From: Owenia fusiformis
Taxonomy: Eukaryota > Annelida > Polychaeta > Sabellida > Oweniidae
Length of the DNA: 64,000 bases
Direction of reading: 5' to 3'
Assembly (NCBI GenBank): GCA_903813345.2
Contig: CAIIXF020000003.1
Location: forward strand, 3,438,109-3,502,108
This document shows, in pieces, positions 11,294-20,238 of the stretch. Below the pieces are notes generated by a model. It worked only from the letters and a program-made list of their open reading frames with translations, searched no databases and was not told where the DNA came from. Both the position numbers and the translations under genes were made by a program. Position 1 is the first letter of the stretch. Each line of letters begins with the position of its first letter.

Positions 11294-12478
11294 TTACATT
11301 GCTGAATTAATTTGAGGTCTTATGTATTTTTTAAAACTGTTTGATGCCCATCTCCCTAGGTGCATTATTTGCTGATCCGTTAGACCTTTGTTTATACACG
11401 CGTGAGTAGCCGAACCAATTCTGAAGGAATGTGTCTTATAAAACTTTGTATCAAGATTCATGAATGTCAGGGCTTTTCTTAACCATTTGCTGAAGCTGTC
11501 TCTGTGGACTTGTGTTGTGTTTGATTGCAAGGACAGCGGGCCTTCTGACATACCCCTCAAGTTGAGGTAATTTTTAAGAAGTGAGACCGGGCAATATTTA
11601 GGAATGCTTCCTTTTTCAACTCGTATGCGATGCGATTTACCTGGTATACTATGTTTATATTTTTTGAAGGTGAGTTCGAAAGCACATATTTCGGAACGTT
11701 CTCTTATAAATTTGACATTATCTAATTGAATCAGATTTTGGTTACTCGAACCACTTGTTATTTCCCCTATTCTCAAGAAACAATGAAATGCCATAGCAAA
11801 CATTGCTTTGAACATTGTTTGCAAATAGGGATTTGATGGGATGATAGAATTCAATGAATCGATAAGGCTATTCAAGATTGGTAGGGTAATTGGAAGTCTA
11901 GAGTCAATACTCGGTTGTTTTTTCCTTAGGCCTAACAATGTTTTTTGAACGATGAAGGCATCGGTGGGTGTTCTATCATGTTGCAATTTGTGAATGTAAC
12001 CCAAGGCACTGATGTATGATGTAATAGTAGAAGGTTTGAGATCTTTGAAGTTGAGATACGATATGAATAGAAGCACATCAGAGACATGACAGGGAAGCAT
12101 CGGGTCGTTTAATTTATACGAGTCATTAAATTGTTTATACCATTTTAAGGCTGTCTTGTAAGCCACCCTTGAAGTTGGTTCCAAGGCGGCTTCTAGAATC
12201 CCCAACAGATTCTGTTGCAGCTGTCGACTTGTGGCAGGTTTGGTACATTTATTCCCTAATCTTGGGAATGAGACCTCGCCGTCTGAATCCCCAGAGTCCT
12301 CGCTAGTAGAGTTGTCTCGTGTATTTGTTGATGTTGCAGGTTGCTGGGATAGACTTTCTACCACCCGTTTCGTGATTTCCACCACCAACTCCTCGTTCAA
12401 CTTCTGCTTCTTTGTTGAAGGTTTTCTTCCGGGTGCCCTTGAAGGCGATCCCCTGGGTCTTAGTTGTCTCTTAGGCAT
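11294..12478 (-). CDS. Tyrosine recombinase of Ngaro/DIRS type
   Basis: Encodes an integrase-like site-specific recombinase that would insert the element's circular DNA by a 3'-phosphotyrosine mechanism. From the MPKRQLRPRG start it has 394 residues. There is a basic, nuclear-localisation-like N terminus (1-26), a low-complexity Ser/Asp stretch (about 45-70), an N-terminal core-binding domain (about 85-185), and a catalytic domain with Arg236 (FHCFLRIGEI), Lys272/273, His350-x-x-Arg353 (THSFRIGSA), Trp377 (HLGRW) and Tyr385 (FKKYIRP). All catalytic positions are present and there is no internal stop. The frame is open 18 codons further upstream. I prefer the inner ATG because a splice acceptor (GTTTTATTTGCAG) ends 4 nt before it, suggesting the ORF begins just inside a 3' exon. 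It is likely functional. Confidence 0.88.
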   Translation of the reverse strand: MPKRQLRPRGSPSRAPGRKPSTKKQKLNEELVVEITKRVVESLSQQPATSTNTRDNSTSEDSGDSDGEVSFPRLGNKCTKPATSRQLQQNLLGILEAALEPTSRVAYKTALKWYKQFNDSYKLNDPMLPCHVSDVLLFISYLNFKDLKPSTITSYISALGYIHKLQHDRTPTDAFIVQKTLLGLRKKQPSIDSRLPITLPILNSLIDSLNSIIPSNPYLQTMFKAMFAMAFHCFLRIGEITSGSSNQNLIQLDNVKFIRERSEICAFELTFKKYKHSIPGKSHRIRVEKGSIPKYCPVSLLKNYLNLRGMSEGPLSLQSNTTQVHRDSFSKWLRKALTFMNLDTKFYKTHSFRIGSATHACINKGLTDQQIMHLGRWASNSFKKYIRPQINSAM

Positions 12479-12639
12479 GATCTGCAAATAAAACGAGAGA
12501 CGCGGTGGGAAAATAAAGAAAGTTAAGGACATATGATTAGATATTCGTTGATTTATTTATACGATTACGTAACAGCGATATTTTACAATTTTAATAAAGC
12601 AAGACAAACAAAGACAAACAAATTAAAAGCCATATTTTG

Positions 12640-13245
12640 TCTCAACAGATAATAATTTCAATCCGTGAGATGAAGTATGAGGATAATGATTTCGACCCTC
12701 GAATCAAACGATTTAAATGCCATTTTTTGTCTTAACAGATACGAATTTCAATTCGTGAGATGAAGTATGAGGATAATAATTTCAATCCTCGATCAAACAA
12801 TTTAAATGCCATTTTTTGTCTCAACAGATACTAATTTCAATCAGTGAGATGTAGTATGAGGATAATAATTTCAATCCTCGAACAAACAAATAAATGCCAT
12901 TTTGTCTCGACAGATACTAATTTCAATCTGTGAGATAAAGTATGAGGATAATAATTTCAATCCTCGAACAAACATATAAACGCCATTTTTGTCTCGACAG
13001 ATACTAATTTCAATCCGTGAGATAAAGTATGAGGATAATGATTTCAACCCTCAAACAAATAGAACGTAATACTATTTAAGAGGGCACTAAAGTCTTTAAT
13101 TAAGGATACTTATTTCAATCCTTGAGACCATTAAAAAGGTAATAGTTGTTGTCCGTAGTTTGGATATGATTTCAATCCAAGGGACAAGTGAGCCTTGTGA
13201 TTAAATCTCACAATTAAATGCTCAGAAGCTGATTCTGAGCGATGC
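12640..13245 (-). repeat. Array of constant-loop, variable-stem hairpins
   Basis: Five units of about 87 bp run from 12,640 to 13,065, each with two hairpins. Degenerate single hairpins follow at 13,102-13,123 and 13,151-13,185. Examples on the plus strand: GAGGAT-AATAATTTCA-ATCCTC (12,769-12,790); TCTC.ACAGAT-ACTAATTTCA-ATCTGTGAGA (12,905-12,935); AAGGAT-ACTTATTTCA-ATCCTT (13,102-13,123); TTGGAT-ATGATTTCA-ATCCAA (13,160-13,180) with an outer GTCC/GGAC pair. The loop is nearly constant (TGAAATNANT on the sense strand) while stem arms change together. Two further hairpins without the loop word follow at about 13,193-13,241. The array lies between the hydrolase and recombinase frames. Confidence 0.75.
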
Positions 13246-13489
13246 ACAAACAATGATATAATTCAAATGGCTACTGTATTAAGACAAGGAATGGTTACCC
13301 AGCTTTCGGCAGCTCGAGAAATATATATTGAGTGCTGCATTACCTTAGCCCTGTTTGCGTGATGATATATATAAAGATATCTTTCTAATACAATAATTGT
13401 TTTTCAATTAAATCTTTATACCACTACCCCATGCTACGAGTAGAAAAATACAATAATGGGTCTTACCAGCAATGCTTATGTTTTGTATA

Positions 13490-14062
13490 TTAATTAAGTT
13501 GGCTTTCACCGAAGATGCATGCTTGCTTGTAGCTTTGATAGAGTTTGTAATTTCCGCGATCATTGTAATGGACACCGTCTACAATGTAGAGGTTAAATTG
13601 GCTATTCCTAATACCTCTGTGGTGCCACAGCTTTGCGAATGGAATGTGCTCTAATAATGCTGTCAGAATACGATTGCATAGCATGACATTTTCATTGTAT
13701 TTTAAAGGAGCTGATTTTCTTTGTATAAGTTCAGATACTAAAATATATTCGACGTGATATTCTTGGTGTAATTTCATGACTAGATTTTCTATATCGGAGG
13801 CTACTGTTTCGGGTCTTTTTCCGTTTGAGATATCATTTCCTCCAATTTGTAAGATGACTATGTTTGGCGGATTTTTTAATTTATTTTCCAATGTTTCATT
13901 CAATATTGTCCCTACTTTTCTACCGCCCAAACCGTCATATCTAATATGAATGCGTTCTAGCCCAAGATTCCATTTAACGCGTTTGTCTTCAGTTGTGCGA
14001 ACATAATTCTTAAAGCGCCTAACAAAGGAATGTCCAATTAGCATTGCTGATAATCCATCCAT
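13490..14062 (-). CDS. SGNH-fold hydrolase of the Ngaro-like element
   Basis: 190-residue frame starting at ATG 14,062, about 190 bp inside repeat A1. SGNH/GDSL esterase blocks are recognisable: block I LIGHSFVRR with the presumed nucleophile Ser12, block II glycine in DGLGGRKV (46-47), block III QIGGNDIS with Asn76, and block V VDGVHYND with Asp162 and His165. The catalytic set therefore appears complete. From family knowledge such hydrolases act on ester bonds, and SGNH domains are found in some Ngaro/DIRS-group retrotransposons, where their role is unknown. The domain is single and short for a stand-alone esterase. There is no signal peptide, so the product is probably cytoplasmic or nuclear. 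Confidence 0.82.
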   Translation of the reverse strand: MDGLSAMLIGHSFVRRFKNYVRTTEDKRVKWNLGLERIHIRYDGLGGRKVGTILNETLENKLKNPPNIVILQIGGNDISNGKRPETVASDIENLVMKLHQEYHVEYILVSELIQRKSAPLKYNENVMLCNRILTALLEHIPFAKLWHHRGIRNSQFNLYIVDGVHYNDRGNYKLYQSYKQACIFGESQLN

Positions 14063-14250
14063 GTTACAAAATGTATAAAGGAACAGATACTCACAGGGTT
14101 TAATAGATATCGCTTTAGATGGTGAAGAGATTTATATCCTCCTTCCGAGTCCTGTCCACTATGGAATTTGGTAAATGATCGAATTCAATCCACAAACTGT
14201 GTATTTATTAACTTATAAGTTCGTAAAGTAAAAATATGTTATAAATTGTA

Positions 14251-14547
14251 TATAAATAGTGTTCTTTCTTATGTTATATAATATTTTCTTAATATAACAA
14301 TGCTGAATAGCTTGTAAAGTTGAAACAATAATTTTTTAACAAATCAATGCTTATTTATGTTGTCTGTTTCGAAACATAAAACTGAATGAAGGATGCTGTC
14401 TAGCTAGGAAGTAGTAGATAGACCCAAGATGTAACTCGAGACACACGTGTATAACTGAAAGTGAAAGCCAGTACATGATTGGATATCCGGCCAGTCGGTA
14501 TAAATCCATTTAAGGTCCACTTTCAGATTCCTTAAATTACTTTTATA
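14251..14547 (-). repeat. Split direct repeat A1 (element 5' end)
   Basis: 297 bp, near-identical to 10,131-10,426. On the minus strand it begins TATAAAAGTAATTTAAGG, a TATA-like start. The element promoter would be expected within or just after this repeat. Host DNA (AGTCAAGTTGCAG) begins at 14,548. Confidence 0.9.
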
Positions 14548-17220
14548 AGTCAAGTTGCAGATTAAAATTTTGCATTAAGCTCGTTGTAACACTTTAATTA
14601 GACAAAATATATAACTTTTCTCGATATATTTTTTTTTTAAACACACCAGACACTTCTTTTCTTCTCGGTATCATATGTTTGGAATGAAATGAAACATCTA
14701 TCCGAACGTTATTGGAACAAAATGACATATCGATACACAACGCATTTAGATCTCTCAATATTGAAATTGTACAAATGAAAGTTTGGTTCACTAAAATATC
14801 TAGTAAAGGAAATAGAGGATTGACTTTAATTCTTATTATTTTTTTTATTCAATTAATTTTTTGAGTACTTTTTGTTAAATGAACCAAACTTTCCTTAATA
14901 TAACTTTAGTATTGAGAGCTCTGAGAAATTGTTGTATAATGCTGTTTTGTTATAACAAGGTTCGGAAAGATCTTTTATTTTATTCTTAAGAATTGGTAGA
15001 AAGGGACAAAAAACTATTGCACTAAATAAACAAAAAAATTCAAAAAACAATAATATAAAATATATGTTAATACTTCGAATTAAATTGTTGTCAATCAGTG
15101 ACCTTTACATCAAGGACAGAATGTTTTCAATAATTTGTTTGAGAGAAAAACGTTGAATTCAGTTCTCCATATCGATACCAATTCTCACAGGTAAGTATGA
15201 AACGATTTGTCCGCTGTGACGGAGCGTGCTATTTTTCATAAACAAACTAGGAGAACTTCAAAATTTATATTTCAACTCTTATATTCGTTATACCAAAGAA
15301 AATAACCTACTCAATGCAATGGGTATAACATTTGCAACCTTCAATTCTGCTTGAGGGTGTAAAAGCTGAAAACGAAGAGAGAGCACCATACCCTAAAATG
15401 TTCCATTTCTTTATTAACTTTTTAATGGCACGATAAAGTGACTTTATGATATGTACATATGTTTTCAGTATTTTGAAGGTATAAATAAGATCTGGATGTG
15501 TGTGGTCTTTTTAATTTTTTCATAAAAGATAAGTTCTAATTTGTGTCCCCTGTGATAGAGCGGTTTCAAATGTGTGAACAACCATTAAAAAATTTAGAAT
15601 TTAAGATTCGTTATATACTAGTATCTTTTCCTTCACGTTAGGTTAGGGAACGTGTCAAACCTCTTTCCGAATTATGACAAGTATTCCTCTAAAGTGTTGA
15701 TGTAAAATATATTTTATAAATCAATATATCTCACATTTGAAACTGCTCCGTCACAGCGGACAAAACATTAAAACACTATTTTTTGAAAAAAAAAAATAAC
15801 ACATACATCGAGATCTCATTCATAAAATTAAAACTAAAACGTAAGACGTGAAACTGCTCCGTCATACGAGACAAAAAAATGTAATCATTATTTTTTATAA
15901 AAAATTAAAAGTCCACAATACATCTTTTATATGTCAATTGTTGTTGTTGACATATATGTCTTTGGAATATTAGAATATACAACAAGAACTTTCAAATCAC
16001 AGTGAGCTAATTTATTTTCCATTCCATTTTATTTAACCAAATATTTGAAAATGTGATTGGTGTAAGATGGGTTTACCCTAATGACGTCATCAACAGTTTT
16101 ATTTGGAATGTAAAAAATATCGACCTTCGACCTGCACCTTCGGCCTCCTATCTATTGTAAGCTTAATACTTTTTACTGTTGAGGATCGGATATTTTTTAA
16201 TACCCTCTATATTTTGATTCCCACCTTTGAATAATTCAAAAATATTTGTTGCTAAAATGATCCCACTTTAGCTAGTTCTTCAAAAATGTATTGAAAATGC
16301 CAAAGACGGTTCTTGAACGCACATTCGATCCAGGTCGTTGTGTTCAACTTTTGACGATACGATCGATATTGCTACAGACGGTGAATACAACCATATAAAT
16401 TAGTATAAAATGACACAATTCAGGTTTATCTGTCACTTCAGTATAAAAGCATACCTGCATTATTTAAATGCAAATTTGTACATACTAACTAAAAATATAT
16501 TCGTTATTTATGATTGACCATCAGACTGATAGTCAAATGATATGACACTTAAACAATATGCTCCACCCGGATGCTCCAGCAGCCACTACAAACATGCACA
16601 CGTCGTTGAAAATGTCCATACCTGACTCCTAGTTGTGGGGATACGCCAAACAGTACAAGAATGATCTCAGGACAATTGCAGAAGCTTAATTCTCAACTTT
16701 CGTATTGCGAAACACCTTTTGAAAATTCACGTCGATCGATCGAACCATTTGGCTTGGAACTTGTAGACTAGACATTACAGACAATATTTTAGGATGACAA
16801 TTTTAAAATGGCCACATTCACAAATACCCGAAATGCCAAAATTAATAAATTCTAAACTTTCATACCAAGGACAGACAGACGAGATTTCAGTACAAAAGTA
16901 AAAAAAACGGTCCTCGAGGGATTGATGAGCATGAGGACAACATATGAGCAATTATGTAACTAAGAAATCAAAAATTGTCGCGCACGTTTTCATACAATTC
17001 AAAAATGAAGTATTGCAATTTCTATATCAAGTTCCAAATGTTCTGTTTTTCGATGTATCATATATCGTGAATTCGAAAATGCCCATTAACAAGTGTTCTG
17101 ATGGTGTTTTAGCTCCGATAACTGGTATAACTGGCTTTTTTCAAAGCATGTTTGTGTATCAATTATCAATCAGAATAATGAAATATACAACAAGAAATTT
17201 AAAACCACCTAGAGTTTATT
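14548..17220. repeat. Gene-free unit spacer with fold-back elements
   Basis: No gene seen. A fold-back structure spans about 14,650-15,000: GAAAGTTTGGTTCA near 14,777 is inverted as TGAACCAAACTTTC near 14,880, and outer words such as CCGAACGTTATTGGAACAAA pair with TTATAACAAGGTTCGG. A second inverted pair is TTTGTCCGCTGTGACGGAGC near 15,210 and GCTCCGTCACAGCGGACAAA near 15,747, bounding about 560 bp. The same inverted pair recurs in every duplicated unit (near 25.1, 34.3 and 52.1 kb, and diverged near 21.3 and 30.5 kb). From about 15,150 on, this spacer matches those preceding genes 4, 6 and 8. Confidence 0.6.
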
Positions 17221-17299
17221 CATTTTCATTTCATTTTATCAAGCCGAATATTTATCATTTTGATTGATGTAATGTTCTTGATTTCTTTAGCTGAGATTT

Positions 17300-17780
17300 C
17301 TAGCACTTAGGTTTACATTCCTTGTTGCCGGTTGTTCCACTCCTACAGCACTTTTCACCTTCAGGGCACCCTCCACATTGCTCAGGTGCAACATCAGTAT
17401 TGCTTTGTCGACCAAACCTAAATGTGTATGAAATACTTAGGATCACAATATGCTGAATGAAAATATATAAAATAATGTCATATATTATATAGCAAATTGC
17501 AAACCTGCTTAGCCATCTTATCCTTAAAAAGAGAATGTAAAGTATTGGTAACAATATTCCCAAAATAAAAGTATGCCAATGTTTCATTTGCAATCGCCAA
17601 CATAATTGAGATATCTGATCGACACTTTTTATGTTTTTTCTTTTGCAGAAAGCATTCTGTGAAATTATCTCGGGAAAAGGTGCGTGTGCACACATGTACG
17701 TACCATCTAAATGATACGCTCGATACATTCCATACGCTTGCAGTGACAAGCATTAACACCAGAATCCATTTAGATTGCAT
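17300..17780 (-). CDS. Small secreted six-cysteine peptide, gene 2
   Basis: Exon 1 is 17,780-17,704 (77 nt; signal peptide beginning MQSKWILVLMLVTASVWN) with donor GATG|GTACGT. The cysteine exon is 17,417-17,300 (118 nt) behind acceptor ACACATTTAG. Joined length is 195 nt, giving 64 residues. The six-cysteine core has the gene 7 sequence (CGGCPEGEKCC ... ending KPKC). Unlike gene 1, the linker exon start appears twice: 17,522-17,505 is an 18-nt segment with its own strong acceptor (CTCTTTTTAAG) and donor (AGCAG|GTTTGC), homologous to the first bases of exon 2 in genes 1 and 7. It keeps frame if included, adding six residues. The polyadenylation signal is the variant GATAAA. Function is unknown, and the cysteine order is knottin-like. 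Confidence 0.78.
17505..17522 (-). other. Candidate 18-nt microexon of gene 2
   Basis: Flanked by a polypyrimidine acceptor ending TTTTTAAG and by donor AGCAG|GTTTGC, with phase compatible with exon 1 and the cysteine exon. The identical arrangement is present in gene 4 (27,471-27,488). Use in transcripts cannot be judged from DNA. Confidence 0.4.
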
Positions 17781-18955
17781 CTTGAAAGCCTAAGTATTGA
17801 AAAATATGTTAAACACTTTGATACAATCTGAAAACCATTACGTTATGTACATCAGCTTTAAAGACAGGGTGATCACCAAGTTCTGGGAATTTATCTGTCA
17901 TTTCATTATTTCATTATATAGTAGTTGTAGTGTATTATAAACACGATCCTTTAAAGTGAGTCATGATCCTTTAAAGTGAGTCATTACATAAACAAGTTGA
18001 TTATTTCAAAGTTTTCATGATCAGTATAACACACTACTATACCTAACACCTAGAAATGCATAAGATACTTTGTTTGTCTAATTGAATTGTTTAATATATT
18101 TTTGAAAGTGCCTTACTAGCATCTAATTTTCAACCGATAAACCATTCATAAGGAACAGACAAATAAAAACAAATACATAATCATTACTAATAAGCCAAAT
18201 GGGTTACTCATGAACACCTAATGCAAGGTATAGTAGTGTGATAAGTCCAATGAACTTACAAAACGGTTTCTATATGTAGATCATACACGTTTACAGTTAG
18301 ATCTCCGTATAAAGCTTTACCTACATGTGTGTGGAACAATTGACCGCAAGCATTTTTAAAATTAATTGGCTGAGTAGGAACAGTATCCAATCAAATACTT
18401 TAACCATCAATTTGAAACACCAATCAAACCAGTAGGTTCTAGCAATTCCTGGAAACGACCCATTCAGTAGCTCAACAAATGACATATAGGGTGTTTCATA
18501 ACGAGCATCTCCAAAAAGTCAATTTGAGAAGAGATAGGTCTATAACATATGTACTATATATGAGCCTATTTTATTCCCGACAAACACATTTGGATCAACT
18601 AAACATGCAGCCTACTATTCAAGAAAGTACAAATGGCATCCCTTTGAATTTTATTTATTACAGTCCGAGAAGATTTTTCCTGACGAAAAGCCCACATTAT
18701 GAAACACCTTGTACTTTTATTTATAAGTATAAGTATACGTTATACGTTGTACATTCATTCCGTGCGAAATCTCTCTATTCTCCAATGTTTCACATTTTTA
18801 AAGAAAAAACCGTAGCGTTTTGTTATTTTTTCATGTGATAAATTCTTGTGAATATTTACTGTAATGACCTTGGATGTAAATTACAACACCTCGTTACATA
18901 AGAAGTCAGGGTGGTATCGTTAATGATTTATCATATGGTTTAATTAAATCCAAAC
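17781..18955. other. Gene 2 upstream region with small inverted-repeat element
   Basis: No further gene. Two direct copies of GATCCTTTAAAGTGAGTCAT sit side by side at about 17,945-17,983 (also at 27,910-27,950). A 119-codon open frame at 18,479-18,838 runs across an inverted-repeat element and is not credible as a gene. Confidence 0.5.
18488..18710. mobile_element. Short inverted-repeat element (MITE)
   Basis: 223 bp bounded by AGGGTGTTTCATAA at the left and TTATGAAACACCTT at the right (inverted, one mismatch). No coding capacity. It is absent from the matching place after gene 4, where a larger block is missing. End sequence resembles that of family D (GGTGTTTCAT). Confidence 0.5.
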
Positions 18956-19257
18956 TCACCTCGCTGTTTATGTGCTCTTGACAATACTTTTCTGTGTGTC
19001 AGCATCTACATTCTACTTTCGCAATGTTATATAAGAATAATGATATGCAGGTATTTCTAATATCGATTTTATAAGCCACCCAGGAGCTGATAAACAATCG
19101 ATTATTACGTGGTTGGAACATGACCGATTTCAACTCGCCAGTTCATAATTAGATCTACCACTGCTCCAGAAGTAAACTATTTTTCAGATGCTGTCCGACG
19201 GTCGAAAATCCATTTATTTTCTCATTCGGCCGTATTCTTAAGTTTTTCGCCCAAATA

Positions 19258-20238
19258 CAGGGTGGTCCAAAAAAGTGAACCCCTGCAACAGGCTACACTT
19301 AATACATGCATGAATTGGCTCATATTATCAGATGTTGTAGAGAAAGGTCTAACATTTTAGTTGATGCCATAATTTATTCTCAGTCTTAAATTTTGAAAAA
19401 AATACAAGCGTTTAACAAACATGCCTGGAAATTGGATATTGTACAACATTTTACAAATGTGATTCATGGAAATTGTTGAAACACATTGGATGATCTTAAA
19501 CAGCTTTCAGTTAGAGATACAAGTTTAAAACCCTAACATATGACAAAAGGGACACTATTCAAGCAGAAAACACATTTCACACTTTTATTAATCATTTTGA
19601 AGCATTTTTAACTGTTCAATAGTTCAGATGTATGTTACCTACACGAACAGTTAGAGAGGGGCCTCTTATGGAAGGAAGTTGCCCCCTGTGACCAGGAATC
19701 TGATAAACCCTTCATCAAATATATTTAAAAAATCGAAAAAGAAGATTCAATATTCAATGTTTTGAGCCATATATCATGATTTATGAAGATATTGACATTT
19801 CAAGATCATATAGGGGTATGTTCATGATTTCACTGGAAAATGTTTTCGTCTGTGGAAGCTTAGCACATCTCTTTGGATCACAATAACTTTGCAACTAACA
19901 AATGTAGGATGCTAGTTTTAAGCCATAATGTGCAAGATTTAGAATTGAACAAAGTCAGAAAATATTAGTTCTTTAAGACTGCAGCTTAAAAAATTCTCAG
20001 GGGAAAGGTGTTAAAGGGTTGAAGAATCGTGGATATTGAAAATCACAATTTGTCCATTTTCAGTAATGTTTTGTTAAGGCAATTATAATTTCTGCAAATT
20101 TCAAGACTAAGAAAAATGTATGGTATCAACATAAATTTTAGACCTTCCTTTACAACATATGAAAATAAAAAATAATTCCTGCAAGTAATAAGGGAAATAT
20201 GGCCAGTTGCAGGGGTTCACTTTTTTTGGACCACCCTG
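19258..20238. mobile_element. TA-flanked inverted-repeat element, mariner-like MITE, copy 1
   Basis: Ends are CAGGGTGGTCCAAAAAAGTG at the left and its inverse CACTTTTTTTGGACCACCCTG at the right, with the match continuing through AACCCCTGCAAC (about 32 bp). The dinucleotide TA flanks both sides. TA duplication plus a CAGGGTG-type end are typical of the Tc1/mariner superfamily. No transposase frame is present in the 981 bp. Copy 2 lies at the matching place in the second unit. Confidence 0.8.

Larger units (their letters stand above)
9676..14547 (-). mobile_element. Ngaro-like tyrosine-recombinase element with split direct repeats and no RT
   Basis: Read on the minus strand the order is A1 (14,547-14,251), SGNH hydrolase, hairpin array, tyrosine recombinase, B1 (10,669-10,427), A2 (10,426-10,131), a 212-bp spacer, B2 (9918-9676). 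This A1-ORFs-B1-A2-B2 arrangement is the split-direct-repeat structure of Ngaro/PAT-type retrotransposons (DIRS order). Total length is 4872 bp. No gag, reverse transcriptase or RNase H frame is present, and the space between the two ORFs (about 1 kb) is too small for one. The paralogous sites at 24,842, 34,080 and 51,810 lack the element and read straight from TTATA into AGTCAAG, so ends and insertion site are certain to within the shared TTATA. The repeat arms are almost identical (B arms identical by eye; A arms differ by one substitution and one T), so insertion looks recent. Confidence 0.88.

Noticed and set aside
12640-13185. CRISPR-like appearance: repeated ATTTCAATCC words resemble the ATTGAAAC end of some CRISPR repeats
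   Set aside because: The context is a eukaryotic transposable element. The units are 87-bp near-identical tandem copies without unique spacers, and there is no leader or cas gene.
16944-17267. 107-codon frame repeated at 26,910
   Set aside because: Conserved only between recent duplicates, truncated in the spacers of genes 6 and 8, and without a recognisable motif.
18479-18838. 119-codon plus-strand frame
   Set aside because: It reads straight through both ends of a 223-bp inverted-repeat element, and the equivalent region is missing in unit U2.
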